A DNA stretch of 64,000 nucleotides from an uncultured Eubacteriales bacterium (GTDB lineage: Bacteria; Bacillota; Clostridia; Oscillospirales; UBA644), in the NCBI GenBank assembly GCA_934454405.1, contig CAKSFN010000004.1, forward strand, positions 91,198-155,197, written 5' to 3'. Below the pieces are notes generated by a model. It was not told where the DNA came from. It saw only the letters and a list, made by a program, of their open reading frames with translations, and searched no databases. Each line of letters opens with the position of its first letter. Position 1 is the stretch's first letter. The position numbers and the translations under genes were made by a program. Positions 50,382 through 58,838 of the stretch are shown piece after piece.

Positions 50382-51344
50382 TTACTTGTTTTCAAACGTT
50401 ATAAGTGTTTCGTTTCTCATCGGATAAGAGATGACTGTTTTTCCGTCGAGGTCTTCGGCGTGCATATCAACTGCGGTTATCGCGCCGTTTTCGTAAGTCG
50501 TGTAATAATAGATGCCCTTGTCGGCATTGAAACAACAGGAATATATGGTTATTTCATATTCTCCTTCCGCAACTTCGCAGCAGCCGCGCTGTTGTTCCAC
50601 CGAACCGAGAATGTGAAAGAACTGCCGAACGCTTTCTTCCTCGCCCTTGCCCGACTTTGAATTTGCGAGCACAAACGCGGCGCGGACGAAACGGGATTGA
50701 GAAGAAAGGTCTCCCGGAAGCCCCATAGCCCCCATTCCCCTGCTGTATGCTTTCAAATCAAGTTCGGACGCAAAGTTGTTTTTCGGAGACTTCGGAGAAA
50801 GATTTATATAGTTATTAAGCGAAAACAACTGCGTCGGGAACGGCGGATTGTTCGTCAGCACGCCGCAAGGATTGTCATAAACGTGAAGCCCGTCGGTCAT
50901 TGATTCGATAACGATGCATTCGTCCCTGTCCGCAACGAGCCAATGAAGCTGCGCGGAGGGCAAGCCCTCGCAAAACGGAGTATCGGTTATCTCAACATTT
51001 TCAAGATAAGTTTTCACCTCTGCAACGGTCGCGCATTTACCGAGCAGGGTCGGAATAAACTCATATTGGGCGATATTGTTTTTTCCGTTGACGGGCTTGC
51101 CGTAAAACGCGTTTCCGACAAAATTCAACCCCGCCGCGCAAAGGCCTTTTTCATTCGCCGCGTCGTAAAACAGCGGATAGCCGTTCATAACGTGAGCCGT
51201 TCCGATCAACGCAAAATGCGCTCCCGTATCCCCTATCGGAAAATTTCGGGGAACAACAACGACGCTTTCGCCGTAGCCGTGTTCATAATCGAGATTTCTG
51301 CCGAAATAATGGTCTTCCGTCTTAAAATTTATTGCGGTACACAT
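50382..51344 (-). CDS. Choloylglycine hydrolase family enzyme (bile salt hydrolase-like)
   Basis: A 320-residue Ntn hydrolase. The start must be the ATG before Cys2 (MCTAINFKTED), because the Cys becomes the N-terminal nucleophile; an in-frame ATG three codons upstream would block this. Cys2, Arg16 and Asp19 (GRNLDYE) sit at the standard bile-salt-hydrolase numbers. GLNFVGNAFY, GVLTNNPPF and MGLPGDLSSQSRFVRAAF supply the Asn and Arg residues expected of the family. No signal peptide, so intracellular. It would release glycine or taurine from conjugated bile salts; penicillin V acylase or another amide activity remains possible. It is divergent from a TetR gene, its likely regulator. Confidence 0.88.
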   Translation of the reverse strand: MCTAINFKTEDHYFGRNLDYEHGYGESVVVVPRNFPIGDTGAHFALIGTAHVMNGYPLFYDAANEKGLCAAGLNFVGNAFYGKPVNGKNNIAQYEFIPTLLGKCATVAEVKTYLENVEITDTPFCEGLPSAQLHWLVADRDECIVIESMTDGLHVYDNPCGVLTNNPPFPTQLFSLNNYINLSPKSPKNNFASELDLKAYSRGMGAMGLPGDLSSQSRFVRAAFVLANSKSGKGEEESVRQFFHILGSVEQQRGCCEVAEGEYEITIYSCCFNADKGIYYYTTYENGAITAVDMHAEDLDGKTVISYPMRNETLITFENK

Positions 51345-51364
51345 AAAACTCATATCTCCTTTAT

Positions 51365-51418
51365 CCGAACAAAACCGTTCGGGGCTTGCATTTTTTATCT
51401 TTCTGTGATATAATTATA
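51365..51418. promoter_or_regulatory. Shared promoter-operator region of hydrolase and TetR genes
   Basis: Plus strand: TTGCAT (51386-51391), 17-base spacer, TATAAT (51409-51414) for the TetR gene. A minus-strand TATAAT overlaps it at 51418-51413 for the hydrolase. CCGAAC-N6-GTTCGG (51365-51382) is an inverted repeat inside the hydrolase leader and next to the -35 box, a good candidate for the TetR operator. Confidence 0.62.
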
Positions 51419-51459
51419 CCTGTCAAATATCCGCAAATAGTGACGACGAGGAGAAAGAA

Positions 51460-52023
51460 ATGCAGAATCTGACAAAAAAAGCAATCAAAACGTCTTTTTT
51501 GGAACTGCTCAACGAACAGCCGTTAAACAAGATCAGCGTCCGCACCGTTGTCGAAGCCTGCGGAATCAACAGAAACACATTCTATTACTATTATCAAGAC
51601 TTGCCGACGCTTATCGAAGAGATCATCAAAGAAAGCATTGACACTTTGATTGAAAAATATCCCACTATAAGCTCGCTTGACGAATGTGTTGACATTATTT
51701 TCAAACAGCTGATAAAAAATAAAAAAGCGATGTATCACATTTATAATTCCGTCAACCGCAATATTTTTGAGCAATACTGTATGCAGTTGTGCGAATATCT
51801 TGTAACAACGTATCTCGACACGGCTTTTGAGAGAGGAACCGTCGGAGAGACCGACCGCAAGATTGCCATTCGCTTTTTTAAATGCGAACTTTACGGACTT
51901 CTTTTCGACTGGTTCTCAAACGGAATGAAAGATGAATCCGTGGACGAGCTTCACCACATAACGGAAATTTGCCGAGGACTGTCGTCCGAGGTGATTGAAA
52001 GAAGCAAAAAGACAAAGAATTGA
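51460..52023 (+). CDS. TetR/AcrR-family regulator
   Basis: A 187-residue TetR regulator. The N-terminal HTH is KAIKTSFLELLNEQPLNKIS, VRTVVEACGINRNTFYYYYQ. The remainder is the ligand-binding helical domain (CVDIIFKQLIKNKKAMYHIY) with a C-terminal segment typical of the group near FYYYYQDLPTLIEEI. GAGGAG precedes the ATG. It is divergent from the choloylglycine hydrolase gene across 115 bp with overlapping -10 boxes, so it probably controls that gene and itself, perhaps sensing a bile acid. Confidence 0.9.
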   Translation: MQNLTKKAIKTSFLELLNEQPLNKISVRTVVEACGINRNTFYYYYQDLPTLIEEIIKESIDTLIEKYPTISSLDECVDIIFKQLIKNKKAMYHIYNSVNRNIFEQYCMQLCEYLVTTYLDTAFERGTVGETDRKIAIRFFKCELYGLLFDWFSNGMKDESVDELHHITEICRGLSSEVIERSKKTKN

Positions 52024-52044
52024 TATTCGTCAGCCGAATACGAT

Positions 52045-52083
52045 AAAAGTGCCCCGTTGAGCGAGGCACTTTTTCTTTTTTTT
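52045..52083. terminator. Bidirectional terminator between TetR and ATP synthase genes
   Basis: AAAAGTGCC, 11-base loop, GGCACTTTT, then a T-rich run on the plus strand. The convergent atp operon ends 19 bases beyond it. Confidence 0.85.
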
Positions 52084-52101
52084 TCGGGGTTGCGGTAAAA
52101 T

Positions 52102-52362
52102 TCACTGCCATGAAAAGCTTGACGAGAGAAGCGTTGCGCAGCCGTTCTGAACGGACAGAAGTCCGCCGTCCGTCGTCGCTTTTTTTTCGTTTCCGTCGGC
52201 AGAAATCACGCGGCATTCTCCCGGTTTTACCGAAGTTATAAAAGGCGCGTGCCCCGCCATAACGGCAAGATCGCCCTCTGCTCCGCGAAGAACAAGCATT
52301 TGAATGTCGCCGTCGAAAACATCTCCGTCGGGCGACGATATTTTCAGTCGGAACGGATTCAT
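52102..52362 (-). CDS. atpC: ATP synthase epsilon subunit, short form
   Basis: An 86-residue epsilon subunit: FRLKISSPDGDVFDGDIQML, GAEGDLAVMAGHAPFITSVK and TDGGLLSVQNGCATLLSSS are the beta-sandwich domain that contacts gamma and the c-ring. The usual protein has about 135 residues. The C-terminal two-helix domain that inhibits ATP hydrolysis is completely missing; the stop follows the sandwich directly and the downstream 100 bases hold a terminator. The ATG overlaps the atpD stop by 4 bases. Confidence 0.88.
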   Translation of the reverse strand: MNPFRLKISSPDGDVFDGDIQMLVLRGAEGDLAVMAGHAPFITSVKPGECRVISADGNEKKATTDGGLLSVQNGCATLLSSSFSWQ

Positions 52363-53759
52363 TTTTCCTCCCTCTTCGCTTTCTCGACAGCCTCGTCGAT
52401 AGTGCCGACGAACAGGAACGCGGATTCGGGCAGATCGTCGTGTTTGCCTTCAAGTATTTCTTTGAAGCCGCGTATCGTTTCGTTGAGAGGAACGTAAACC
52501 CCGGGGAAACCGTTGAATTTCGCAGACACGTGAAGCGGCTGAGAAAGAAATCTCTGAATCTTTCTCGCGCGGCTGACAAGCAGTTTATCCTCGTCGGAAA
52601 GTTCGTCCATACCCATTATTGCGATTATATCCATAAGTTCGGTATAGCGCTGAAGCACGCGCTGAACTTCTTTGGCGATATCGTAATGCTCCTGCCCGAC
52701 AATATCCGCCGAAAGAATACGGCTTGTCGATTCAAGCGGGTCAACGGCGGGATAGATGCCCTGCGAAGCGATGTTTCTTGAAAGAACCGTTGTTGCGTCA
52801 AGGTGCGCGAATGTCGTCGCCGGCGCGGGGTCGGTAAGGTCGTCCGCGGGAACGTAAACCGCCTGAACGGACGTAATTGAACCGCGTTTTGTGGAGGTTA
52901 TACGCTCCTGCAAAGCGCCCATTTCCGTTGCAAGCGTGGGCTGATATCCGACGGCGGAGGGCATACGGCCGAGCAGCGCGGAAACTTCGCTTCCCGCCTG
53001 CGTGAAGCGGAATATGTTATCTATGAAAAGAAGAACGTCCTGTCCCTCGTCGTCCCTGAAGGATTCCGCCATTGTCAGTCCCGAAAGCGCAACTCTCATT
53101 CTCGCTCCCGGCGGCTCGTTCATCTGTCCGTAAACAAGCGCGGTCTTGGAAAGAACGCCCGACTCTTTCATTTCATTGTAGAGGTCGTTGCCCTCGCGTG
53201 TGCGTTCCCCGACGCCCGTAAAAACGGAAAGTCCTCCGTGTTCTTTTGCGATATTGTTTATGAGTTCCATAATAACAACGGTTTTGCCGACGCCCGCGCC
53301 TCCGAAAAGACCTATTTTACCGCCTTTTGCGAACGGACATATCAAGTCGATTACTTTAATGCCCGTTTCGAGGATCTCGGTTGAGGTCGAAAGTTCGTCG
53401 TATTCGGGTGCGGGACGGTGTATACTGCGTCTTTCCGCGGTTTTCGGGTCTTCACCGTTATCCACAACATCGCCGAGAACGTTGAATATTCTGCCGAGCG
53501 TTTCTCTCCCGACGGGAACGCTTATCGGTTTTCCCGTATCCGTAACAACCGCGTCTCTCTGCAAGCCGTCCGTTGCGGACATGGCGATACATCTGGCGGT
53601 GTTGTCTCCGATATGCTGCGCAACTTCGACCGTCAGCTTTTTTTCGCCTATCGGAACCGTCAGAGCGTTATATATTGAAGGAAGCTTTCCGTCGTCAAAA
53701 CGGACGTCAACGACGGGTCCCATGACCCGGCTGACTTTTCCCGTGTGTGTCTGTGCCAA
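52359..53759 (-). CDS. atpD: ATP synthase beta subunit
   Basis: A 466-residue catalytic F1 beta subunit. GLFGGAGVGKTVVIMELI is the P-loop, GVGERTREGNDLYNEM contains the catalytic Glu, and LLFIDNIFRFTQAGSEVSAL is the Walker B/DELSEED-side block. The start is TTG at 53759 (AQTHTGKVSRVMGPVVDVRF), 8 bases after AAAGGAGA; the frame is open well into atpG on the upstream side, but that part is a shadow. Length is standard with this start. Confidence 0.95.
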   Translation of the reverse strand: MAQTHTGKVSRVMGPVVDVRFDDGKLPSIYNALTVPIGEKKLTVEVAQHIGDNTARCIAMSATDGLQRDAVVTDTGKPISVPVGRETLGRIFNVLGDVVDNGEDPKTAERRSIHRPAPEYDELSTSTEILETGIKVIDLICPFAKGGKIGLFGGAGVGKTVVIMELINNIAKEHGGLSVFTGVGERTREGNDLYNEMKESGVLSKTALVYGQMNEPPGARMRVALSGLTMAESFRDDEGQDVLLFIDNIFRFTQAGSEVSALLGRMPSAVGYQPTLATEMGALQERITSTKRGSITSVQAVYVPADDLTDPAPATTFAHLDATTVLSRNIASQGIYPAVDPLESTSRILSADIVGQEHYDIAKEVQRVLQRYTELMDIIAIMGMDELSDEDKLLVSRARKIQRFLSQPLHVSAKFNGFPGVYVPLNETIRGFKEILEGKHDDLPESAFLFVGTIDEAVEKAKREEK

Positions 53760-53773
53760 TGTTATCTCTCCTT

Positions 53774-54577
53774 TCAAGCGTCGCTGCCTGCCACTATCTC
53801 GGTTATTTCCTGCGTTATCGCGCCCTGTCTTGCGCGGTTGTATTGCAGGCGCAGATCTTCTATCATCGCCTCGGCGTTTTTGTCGGCGTTGTCCATCGCC
53901 ATACGGCGCGATGCAAGTTCGCAAAGAAATCCCTCGCGGACAGCGGAAGTTATAAGTCCCGCGATATATTCGGGAATAGCCGTTTTGAGAATGGTGCTTT
54001 CGTCCGGCTCGAAAATCGCGGACGGATTTTTTTTGTTTTTGCTCTTTGTAAGCGGAAGTATAAACCGAATGTAAGGCTCCTGCTTCAAAACCGAAACATA
54101 GCGTGTTCCGACTATGCCGAGGATATCGTATTCGCCTTTTATAAAATCCTCGCAAAGAGTTTTTGCCAGCGCGTGCGCGTCGGCGGCGGTAAAGGCTTCC
54201 GCAAACAGTTTTTCTTTTCCGTACCGGTCGCAGGCGCGTTTACCGACGGGGATTATTTCCGCGTCGGGGTAATTGCGGACAAGGCGGAAAATATTCGCGT
54301 TATATCCGCCCGCAAGCCCTCTGTCGCCCGCTATAACGATAATTCGCATTCTGTCCGTTTCGGAAACGCGCAGATACGGGCTTTTCGCACATTCGGGACA
54401 CGACAGAAGCTCTTCCGTCACGGCGGCAAGCGCCGAGGCATATTCCTCGCTTTTCCGCGCGTTTTCGGTCGCGCGGCGCAATTTTGAAGTCGCGACGAGC
54501 TCCATCGCCTTTGTAAGGTGCATGGTTGAGTCGATACTCTTTATTCGCGTGCGCAGACTTCTCATATCCGTCGCCAT
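53774..54577 (-). CDS. atpG: ATP synthase gamma subunit
   Basis: A 267-residue rotor shaft subunit. N-terminal MRSLRTRIKSIDSTMHLTKA and MELVATSKLRRA, and C-terminal SRRMAMDNADKNAEAMIEDL with LQYNRARQGAITQEITEIV are the coiled-coil parts inside the F1 head. It is about 15-20 residues shorter than many homologues, with the loss in the middle Rossmann-like domain. The ATG at 54577 overlies the end of atpA by a 4-base gap. Confidence 0.93.
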   Translation of the reverse strand: MATDMRSLRTRIKSIDSTMHLTKAMELVATSKLRRATENARKSEEYASALAAVTEELLSCPECAKSPYLRVSETDRMRIIVIAGDRGLAGGYNANIFRLVRNYPDAEIIPVGKRACDRYGKEKLFAEAFTAADAHALAKTLCEDFIKGEYDILGIVGTRYVSVLKQEPYIRFILPLTKSKNKKNPSAIFEPDESTILKTAIPEYIAGLITSAVREGFLCELASRRMAMDNADKNAEAMIEDLRLQYNRARQGAITQEITEIVAGSDA

Positions 54578-54581
54578 AACA

Positions 54582-56072
54582 TCACTCCATTTCCGAAAGA
54601 GCCTTTTTCAGTTCCTTGATATCGGACTCGTCAAAATGTCCTGCCTCAAAACGGGATAGCAGGTCTGAATACTCGGAACGCATTTTTTCGTAAAGCCGCT
54701 GCTCATACTCCCCTATCTTTTCAACGGGAATATTATTCAGATACCCGTTTGTCACGGCATAAACGATACACACCTGACATCCCGGGGAAACGGGCGAATT
54801 GCGTTTTTGTTTCAACACTTCGACTATGCGTTCGCCGAGTGCCAGACGGGCTTTCGTATCCGCGTCGAGGTCGCTGCCGAACTGCGCGAAAGAGCGTAGC
54901 TCGCGATATTGCGAATAAAGCAGTTTCAGTGCGCCCGAAACCTTTTTGACGGCTTTCAACTGCGCGGAGCCTCCGACACGGCTGACGGATATACCCGGGT
55001 TTATTGCGGGCATAATTCCGGAATGGAACAGTTCCGTTTCAAGGAATATCTGCCCGTCCGTGATAGAAATGACGTTCGTGGGTATATAAGCGGAAACATC
55101 GCCCGCCTGCGTTTCTATGATGGGGAGCGCGGTTATCGAACCGCCGCCGTATTCGGGAGCGACGCACGCCGCCCTTTCAAGAAGACGGGAGTGCAGATAG
55201 AACACGTCACCGGGATACGCTTCTCTTCCGGGCGGACGCCTGATAAGAAGCGACAGCGCGCGGTATGCGACAGCGTGTTTGGAAAGGTCGTCGTAAACGA
55301 TAAGCACATCTTTTCCCTGCTGTCTGAAATATTCCGCCATGGCGCAGCCTGCATAGGGCGCAATATATTGCAGCGGCGCGCTTTCGGAGGCTGATGCCGC
55401 CACAACAATGGTATATTCCATCGCCCCCGCGCGGGTCAGTTCGTTTACAAGCTGAACAACGGAAGTGCTTTTCTGCCCTATCGCGACGTAAATGCAAAGC
55501 ACGTCGCTGTTTTTCTGATTTATAATGGTATCTATCGCTATCTCCGTTTTTCCGGTCTGACGGTCGCCAATGATGAGCTCTCGCTGACCTCTGCCTATCG
55601 GGATCATGCAGTCGATTGCCTTTATTCCCGTTTGCAGAGGCACGGAAACGCTTTTTCTCTCAATAATTCCGGGCGCTTCCGCCTCAACGGGACGTGTTTC
55701 CGATGTTTGTATCGGCCCTTTTCCGTCAATGGGCTCGCCGAGCGCGTTGACAACTCTGCCGAGCATCGCTTCGCCGACGGGAACGGAAAGAACTCTGCCC
55801 GTTCTTTTGACCTGCGAGCCTTCGCGAATATCGTTTTCGTTTGCAAGCACGGCGACGGACACGGTTTCGTCTTCAAGGTTCTGCGCCATACCGACGCTGC
55901 CGTCCTCAAATTCGAGAAGCTCGTTTGCCATACAGTTTCTTATGCCGTAAACGCGGGCAATACCGTCTCCGACACGGATAACGGTTCCCGTTTCGGTCAT
56001 CTCCGTTCGGGAGCGATACGCTTTTATCTGTTCTTTTATGATGCTGCTTATTTCTTCGGTATTCGAGCTCAT
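54582..56072 (-). CDS. atpA: ATP synthase alpha subunit
   Basis: A 496-residue F1 alpha subunit: VIRVGDGIARVYGIRNCMAN at the start, P-loop GDRQTGKTEIAIDTI, YVAIGQKSTSVVQLVNEL, and ALSLLIRRPPGREAYPGDVF. It binds regulatory nucleotide and forms the alpha3beta3 head. The ATG overlaps the atpH stop by 4 bases. Length is close to the usual 500-505. Confidence 0.95.
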   Translation of the reverse strand: MSSNTEEISSIIKEQIKAYRSRTEMTETGTVIRVGDGIARVYGIRNCMANELLEFEDGSVGMAQNLEDETVSVAVLANENDIREGSQVKRTGRVLSVPVGEAMLGRVVNALGEPIDGKGPIQTSETRPVEAEAPGIIERKSVSVPLQTGIKAIDCMIPIGRGQRELIIGDRQTGKTEIAIDTIINQKNSDVLCIYVAIGQKSTSVVQLVNELTRAGAMEYTIVVAASASESAPLQYIAPYAGCAMAEYFRQQGKDVLIVYDDLSKHAVAYRALSLLIRRPPGREAYPGDVFYLHSRLLERAACVAPEYGGGSITALPIIETQAGDVSAYIPTNVISITDGQIFLETELFHSGIMPAINPGISVSRVGGSAQLKAVKKVSGALKLLYSQYRELRSFAQFGSDLDADTKARLALGERIVEVLKQKRNSPVSPGCQVCIVYAVTNGYLNNIPVEKIGEYEQRLYEKMRSEYSDLLSRFEAGHFDESDIKELKKALSEME

Positions 56073-56608
56073 TTTTCGATCACTTCCTTTATCTGCTTCA
56101 GTTTTGTTTCGACGCTGCCGTCTATCAGGATGTCGTCCATACGCACGACAAGTCCGCCGATGACGTTTTCGTCGGTTTCGTATTCCGCGGTAACGGTATG
56201 TCCGCAGAGTTTTTCGAGCTTTTTAATCAGTTTTTCCTTTTCTTCGTCGGTCATCTCAACCGCGCTCGTAACCTTTGCGGTCGAAACAAGGCTGACGGCG
56301 CGATACATTCTTTCGTATTCGGCAACGCATTCTCCGAAAAGCTTTATCCTTCCGTTTTCGCAGAGAAGTTCAGTAAAAGACATCACATATTCGGGAACTT
56401 TTCCGCAGAAAGCGGCCTCAAGAAGCTTTCGTCTTTCGCCTGTCGAAATGTCGGGCGACGCGAGCAGATCCGCGTATTGCGGCTGCTCTTCAAACTGACG
56501 CTCAATCAAGCCGAGAGCGTCGGAAAACTCTTTTTCGCGCGAATTCTCGCGGGCAAGCTCAAAAAGCGCCGCTGCGTATTCTTTGCTGACTTCAGTCATT
56601 GTTTTCAC
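56069..56608 (-). CDS. atpH: ATP synthase delta subunit
   Basis: A 179-residue delta subunit (OSCP homologue) linking the head to the b stator. N-terminal helices EVSKEYAAALFELARENSRE are typical, and the C-terminal segment AVEMTDEEKEKLIKKLEKLC, with VIGGLVVRMDDILIDGSVET, carries the conserved family signature. It overlaps atpF by 17 bases and atpA by 4. Confidence 0.93.
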   Translation of the reverse strand: MKTMTEVSKEYAAALFELARENSREKEFSDALGLIERQFEEQPQYADLLASPDISTGERRKLLEAAFCGKVPEYVMSFTELLCENGRIKLFGECVAEYERMYRAVSLVSTAKVTSAVEMTDEEKEKLIKKLEKLCGHTVTAEYETDENVIGGLVVRMDDILIDGSVETKLKQIKEVIEK

Positions 56609-57098
56609 CTATTTCGGCAATGGCGCGGTCTATCAAATCGCGGTGATCTGCTTCGCTGATCTCTCTGCCGAGCACCTTTTCGGAAATTGCGGACGAAACG
56701 TCTGCAATTTCCTTTTTTATCTGTGCCTGCGCCTTCTTATGTTCAAGGTTAGCCTGCGTCTGCGCTTCCCGCACAATGCCGTCGGCTTTTTCCCTCGCAT
56801 CCGAAACGATCTCCTCTCCGCGACGGGCGGCGCGCTCGTTCGCGTTTTTGATTATGGCGTCGCTTTCCTCGCGGGCGGCGGCAAGTTTTTCAGACCATTC
56901 CTTTTCGTTCATATCGGCGCGGGACTGCGCCGCTTTTGCTTCGGAATAGATATCGTCAAGCTCCGCGCGACGGGTCTGCGTGACCTTTTGAACGGGTTTG
57001 AAAAGAAACTTTTTCAGAATAAGAAACAGTATAACAAGATTGCACAGCGAAATCAGTATCTGCCAGATATTGACGGATATGACATCAAGACTTTGCAT
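56592..57098 (-). CDS. atpF: ATP synthase b subunit
   Basis: A 168-residue stator b subunit: one N-terminal membrane segment (IWQILISLCNLVILFLILKK) followed by a long charged coiled coil (LDDIYSEAKAAQSRADMNEK, EEIVSDAREKADGIVREAQT). Only one b gene is present, so a homodimer is expected. It lies between atpE and atpH in the standard order. Confidence 0.93.
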   Translation of the reverse strand: MQSLDVISVNIWQILISLCNLVILFLILKKFLFKPVQKVTQTRRAELDDIYSEAKAAQSRADMNEKEWSEKLAAAREESDAIIKNANERAARRGEEIVSDAREKADGIVREAQTQANLEHKKAQAQIKKEIADVSSAISEKVLGREISEADHRDLIDRAIAEIGENND

Positions 57099-57112
57099 AA
57101 CATTATCCCCTT

Positions 57113-57397
57113 TTAACCGAGCGTCGTTGTGAGAATTTCAACAAGTCTGCCGGGCGCGACAAATATAAGAAGAATTGCGATAACAAGGGCATAAAGACCC
57201 GTGGTTTCCGCAATGGCGCAGCCCATAAGCATGGTTGTTGTTACGTCACCCTTGCTTTCGGGCTGGCGTCCTATCGCTTCACAGGCTTTCGCAACCGCAT
57301 TACCTTCGCCGATACCGGGGCCGATACCCGCAATCATCGCAACACCCGCGCCGAGCGCGCAGCAACCGAGAATGATACCAATGGCAAGTTCCAACAT
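57113..57397 (-). CDS. atpE: ATP synthase c subunit, two-carboxylate Na+ type
   Basis: A 94-residue c subunit of two membrane helices joined by the polar loop GRQPESKGD. Helix 2 has AIAETTGLYAL: the ion-binding Glu followed by Thr-Thr and a Tyr, the pattern of Na+-binding c rings. In helix 1, GPGIGEGNAVAKA has a Glu where most Na+ types have Gln. A Glu in each helix is the arrangement described for Fusobacterium nucleatum, which is Na+-coupled. Na+ coupling here is therefore likely but inferred. GGAGG precedes the ATG at 57397. Confidence 0.93.
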   Translation of the reverse strand: MLELAIGIILGCCALGAGVAMIAGIGPGIGEGNAVAKACEAIGRQPESKGDVTTTMLMGCAIAETTGLYALVIAILLIFVAPGRLVEILTTTLG

Positions 57398-57412
57398 TTT
57401 TTTATTCCTCCG

Positions 57413-58342
57413 TTAATTATTTACAGTTTGTTTTTTGTGTTTTTCTTTGCGTTTGTAATAAGTTTCCGCAGGGAATCCGCCGGAAACATAGAGCATTGCG
57501 AGCATAGCGAAGATGAACGCCTGTAAAAGTCCGCTGAACACGTCGAAGTAAACCGACAGTATCGCGGGAAGACCTATCTGCAAGAACGGAATCTCTCCGA
57601 GAGCGCCCGGAAGCCAGCCGAGAACGAGTTTTGAAAGTCCCGAAAGTCCTGCGGCGACAAGCACCGATATTACGGAGCCCGAAAGCACGTTGCCGTAATG
57701 ACGGAACGCCATAGAAACCGGCGTTGCAAACTCGCTGATGATGTTCAGCGGCGTCAGCAGCGGCGCGGGCTGAGCAAAACTTTTCAGATATTGCAGAGGA
57801 CCGCACTTACATTTGTAATAGGTTATCAGGCAAAAGACGAGAACCGCCCAGCCCGCGACGACATTCAGATCCGAAGTCGGAGCGTAAAGTCCGAACAGTG
57901 AAAGCAAACTCGAAAACGCCGACAGCGCCATTATAGCGGCGATAAACGGCGCAAAACCGTTGAAATACGCGTCCATATCGGCGTGAACCATTTTTTCCGT
58001 TTTCTCAACGATGAGCTCGGCAAATATCTGTCGGACGCCTTTTCCGCGAACGGTCATACCGTGCGTCAAGAATTTACACAGCCAAAAAACCGACAGTATG
58101 ACAAGCCATGAATTGACCTGCGATTCCGTTATCGGAAGTTCTGTGCCGAACGGCATGGGAACGGTAAAATATATCAGCGCTCCCGCGATGTTTATACCGT
58201 CCGTCTGCGGCGTGAACAGTATTTTCAGAACGATCATCGCAGTTATCGGAGCAATCGCCAGAACGAGAAATACGATATCCGCGACGCCGATTTTCCGTTT
58301 CTTCTTTTGAACCGCTCCGTCTTTCAATATGACCTCGTTCAT
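57413..58342 (-). CDS. atpB: ATP synthase a subunit
   Basis: A 309-residue a subunit with about six membrane helices. The essential Arg lies in TPVSMAFRHYGNVLSGSVI, and PLNIISEFATP with the late FDVFSGLLQAFIFAMLAMLY forms the ion half-channels. An N-terminal basic segment (KKKRKIG) precedes the first helix. It is the first core gene of the operon after the small I-like gene, whose stop it overlaps by 4 bases. Confidence 0.93.
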   Translation of the reverse strand: MNEVILKDGAVQKKKRKIGVADIVFLVLAIAPITAMIVLKILFTPQTDGINIAGALIYFTVPMPFGTELPITESQVNSWLVILSVFWLCKFLTHGMTVRGKGVRQIFAELIVEKTEKMVHADMDAYFNGFAPFIAAIMALSAFSSLLSLFGLYAPTSDLNVVAGWAVLVFCLITYYKCKCGPLQYLKSFAQPAPLLTPLNIISEFATPVSMAFRHYGNVLSGSVISVLVAAGLSGLSKLVLGWLPGALGEIPFLQIGLPAILSVYFDVFSGLLQAFIFAMLAMLYVSGGFPAETYYKRKEKHKKQTVNN

Positions 58343-58743
58343 TTTTCCGCCGCCTTTCTTTTTCCGAAGAGAGGCCGAAGCATGACCGAAACGATCGGAA
58401 AGAAAAGCGGAATGAGAACAGCGGCGATGTTGAAGCAGTCAAGCAGCGCTCCGAGCACCGCAACGCCGAACATGGCGAACGTGCGAACGATCTGCGAGGT
58501 ATGCATTAACGTTCTTGCGCGTTTTTCCTCCTCACCGGTAGCCTTCTGCACGGTTAATCCCATAAGAAAGAAATTCAGAACGGCGACGCCGCCTCCGAGC
58601 AGGTTTCCGAGCAGAACCGTGTAATCCCACCGCTTTATAATAAGGAAAACAGCCTGCATGAGCATACTCAAAATCAGGACGGCCGCGGCGATGTATATCG
58701 TTTCTTTTCTGACGGTTCCGTCCACCTTTTTCTTTTTTTCCAA
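58339..58743 (-). CDS. ATP synthase I-like small membrane protein
   Basis: A 134-residue protein with four membrane segments (IYIAAAVLILSMLMQAVFLI, YTVLLGNLLGGGVAVLNFFL, IVRTFAMFGVAVLGALLDCF, IAAVLIPLFFPIVSVML) at the head of the atp operon, the position and topology of AtpI-type assembly factors, which help build the c ring. The start is TTG at 58743 with AAAGGAG 7 bases upstream; longer frames read through the repeat array and are rejected. Confidence 0.82.
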   Translation of the reverse strand: MEKKKKVDGTVRKETIYIAAAVLILSMLMQAVFLIIKRWDYTVLLGNLLGGGVAVLNFFLMGLTVQKATGEEEKRARTLMHTSQIVRTFAMFGVAVLGALLDCFNIAAVLIPLFFPIVSVMLRPLFGKRKAAEK

Positions 58744-58791
58744 AGGCTCAACTCCTTTCGGCGCAAAACGCCTTGTTTTTTCTTCCTTTTG

Positions 58792-58820
58792 ATTATAACA
58801 GAAATTCCGCGCTTTTGCAA
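58792..58820 (-). promoter_or_regulatory. Promoter of the ATP synthase operon
   Basis: On the minus strand: TTGCAA (58820-58815), 17-base spacer, TATAAT (58797-58792). The transcript starts about 40 bases before the TTG of the first gene. The repeat array begins 19 bases upstream of the -35 box. Confidence 0.75.
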
Positions 58821-58838
58821 TGGACAAACTTTTAAAAC

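Noticed and set aside
53760..54155. Upstream extension of atpD by 132 codons
   Set aside because: It overlaps atpG in another frame; the TTG at 53759 has a ribosome site and gives the standard beta-subunit length.
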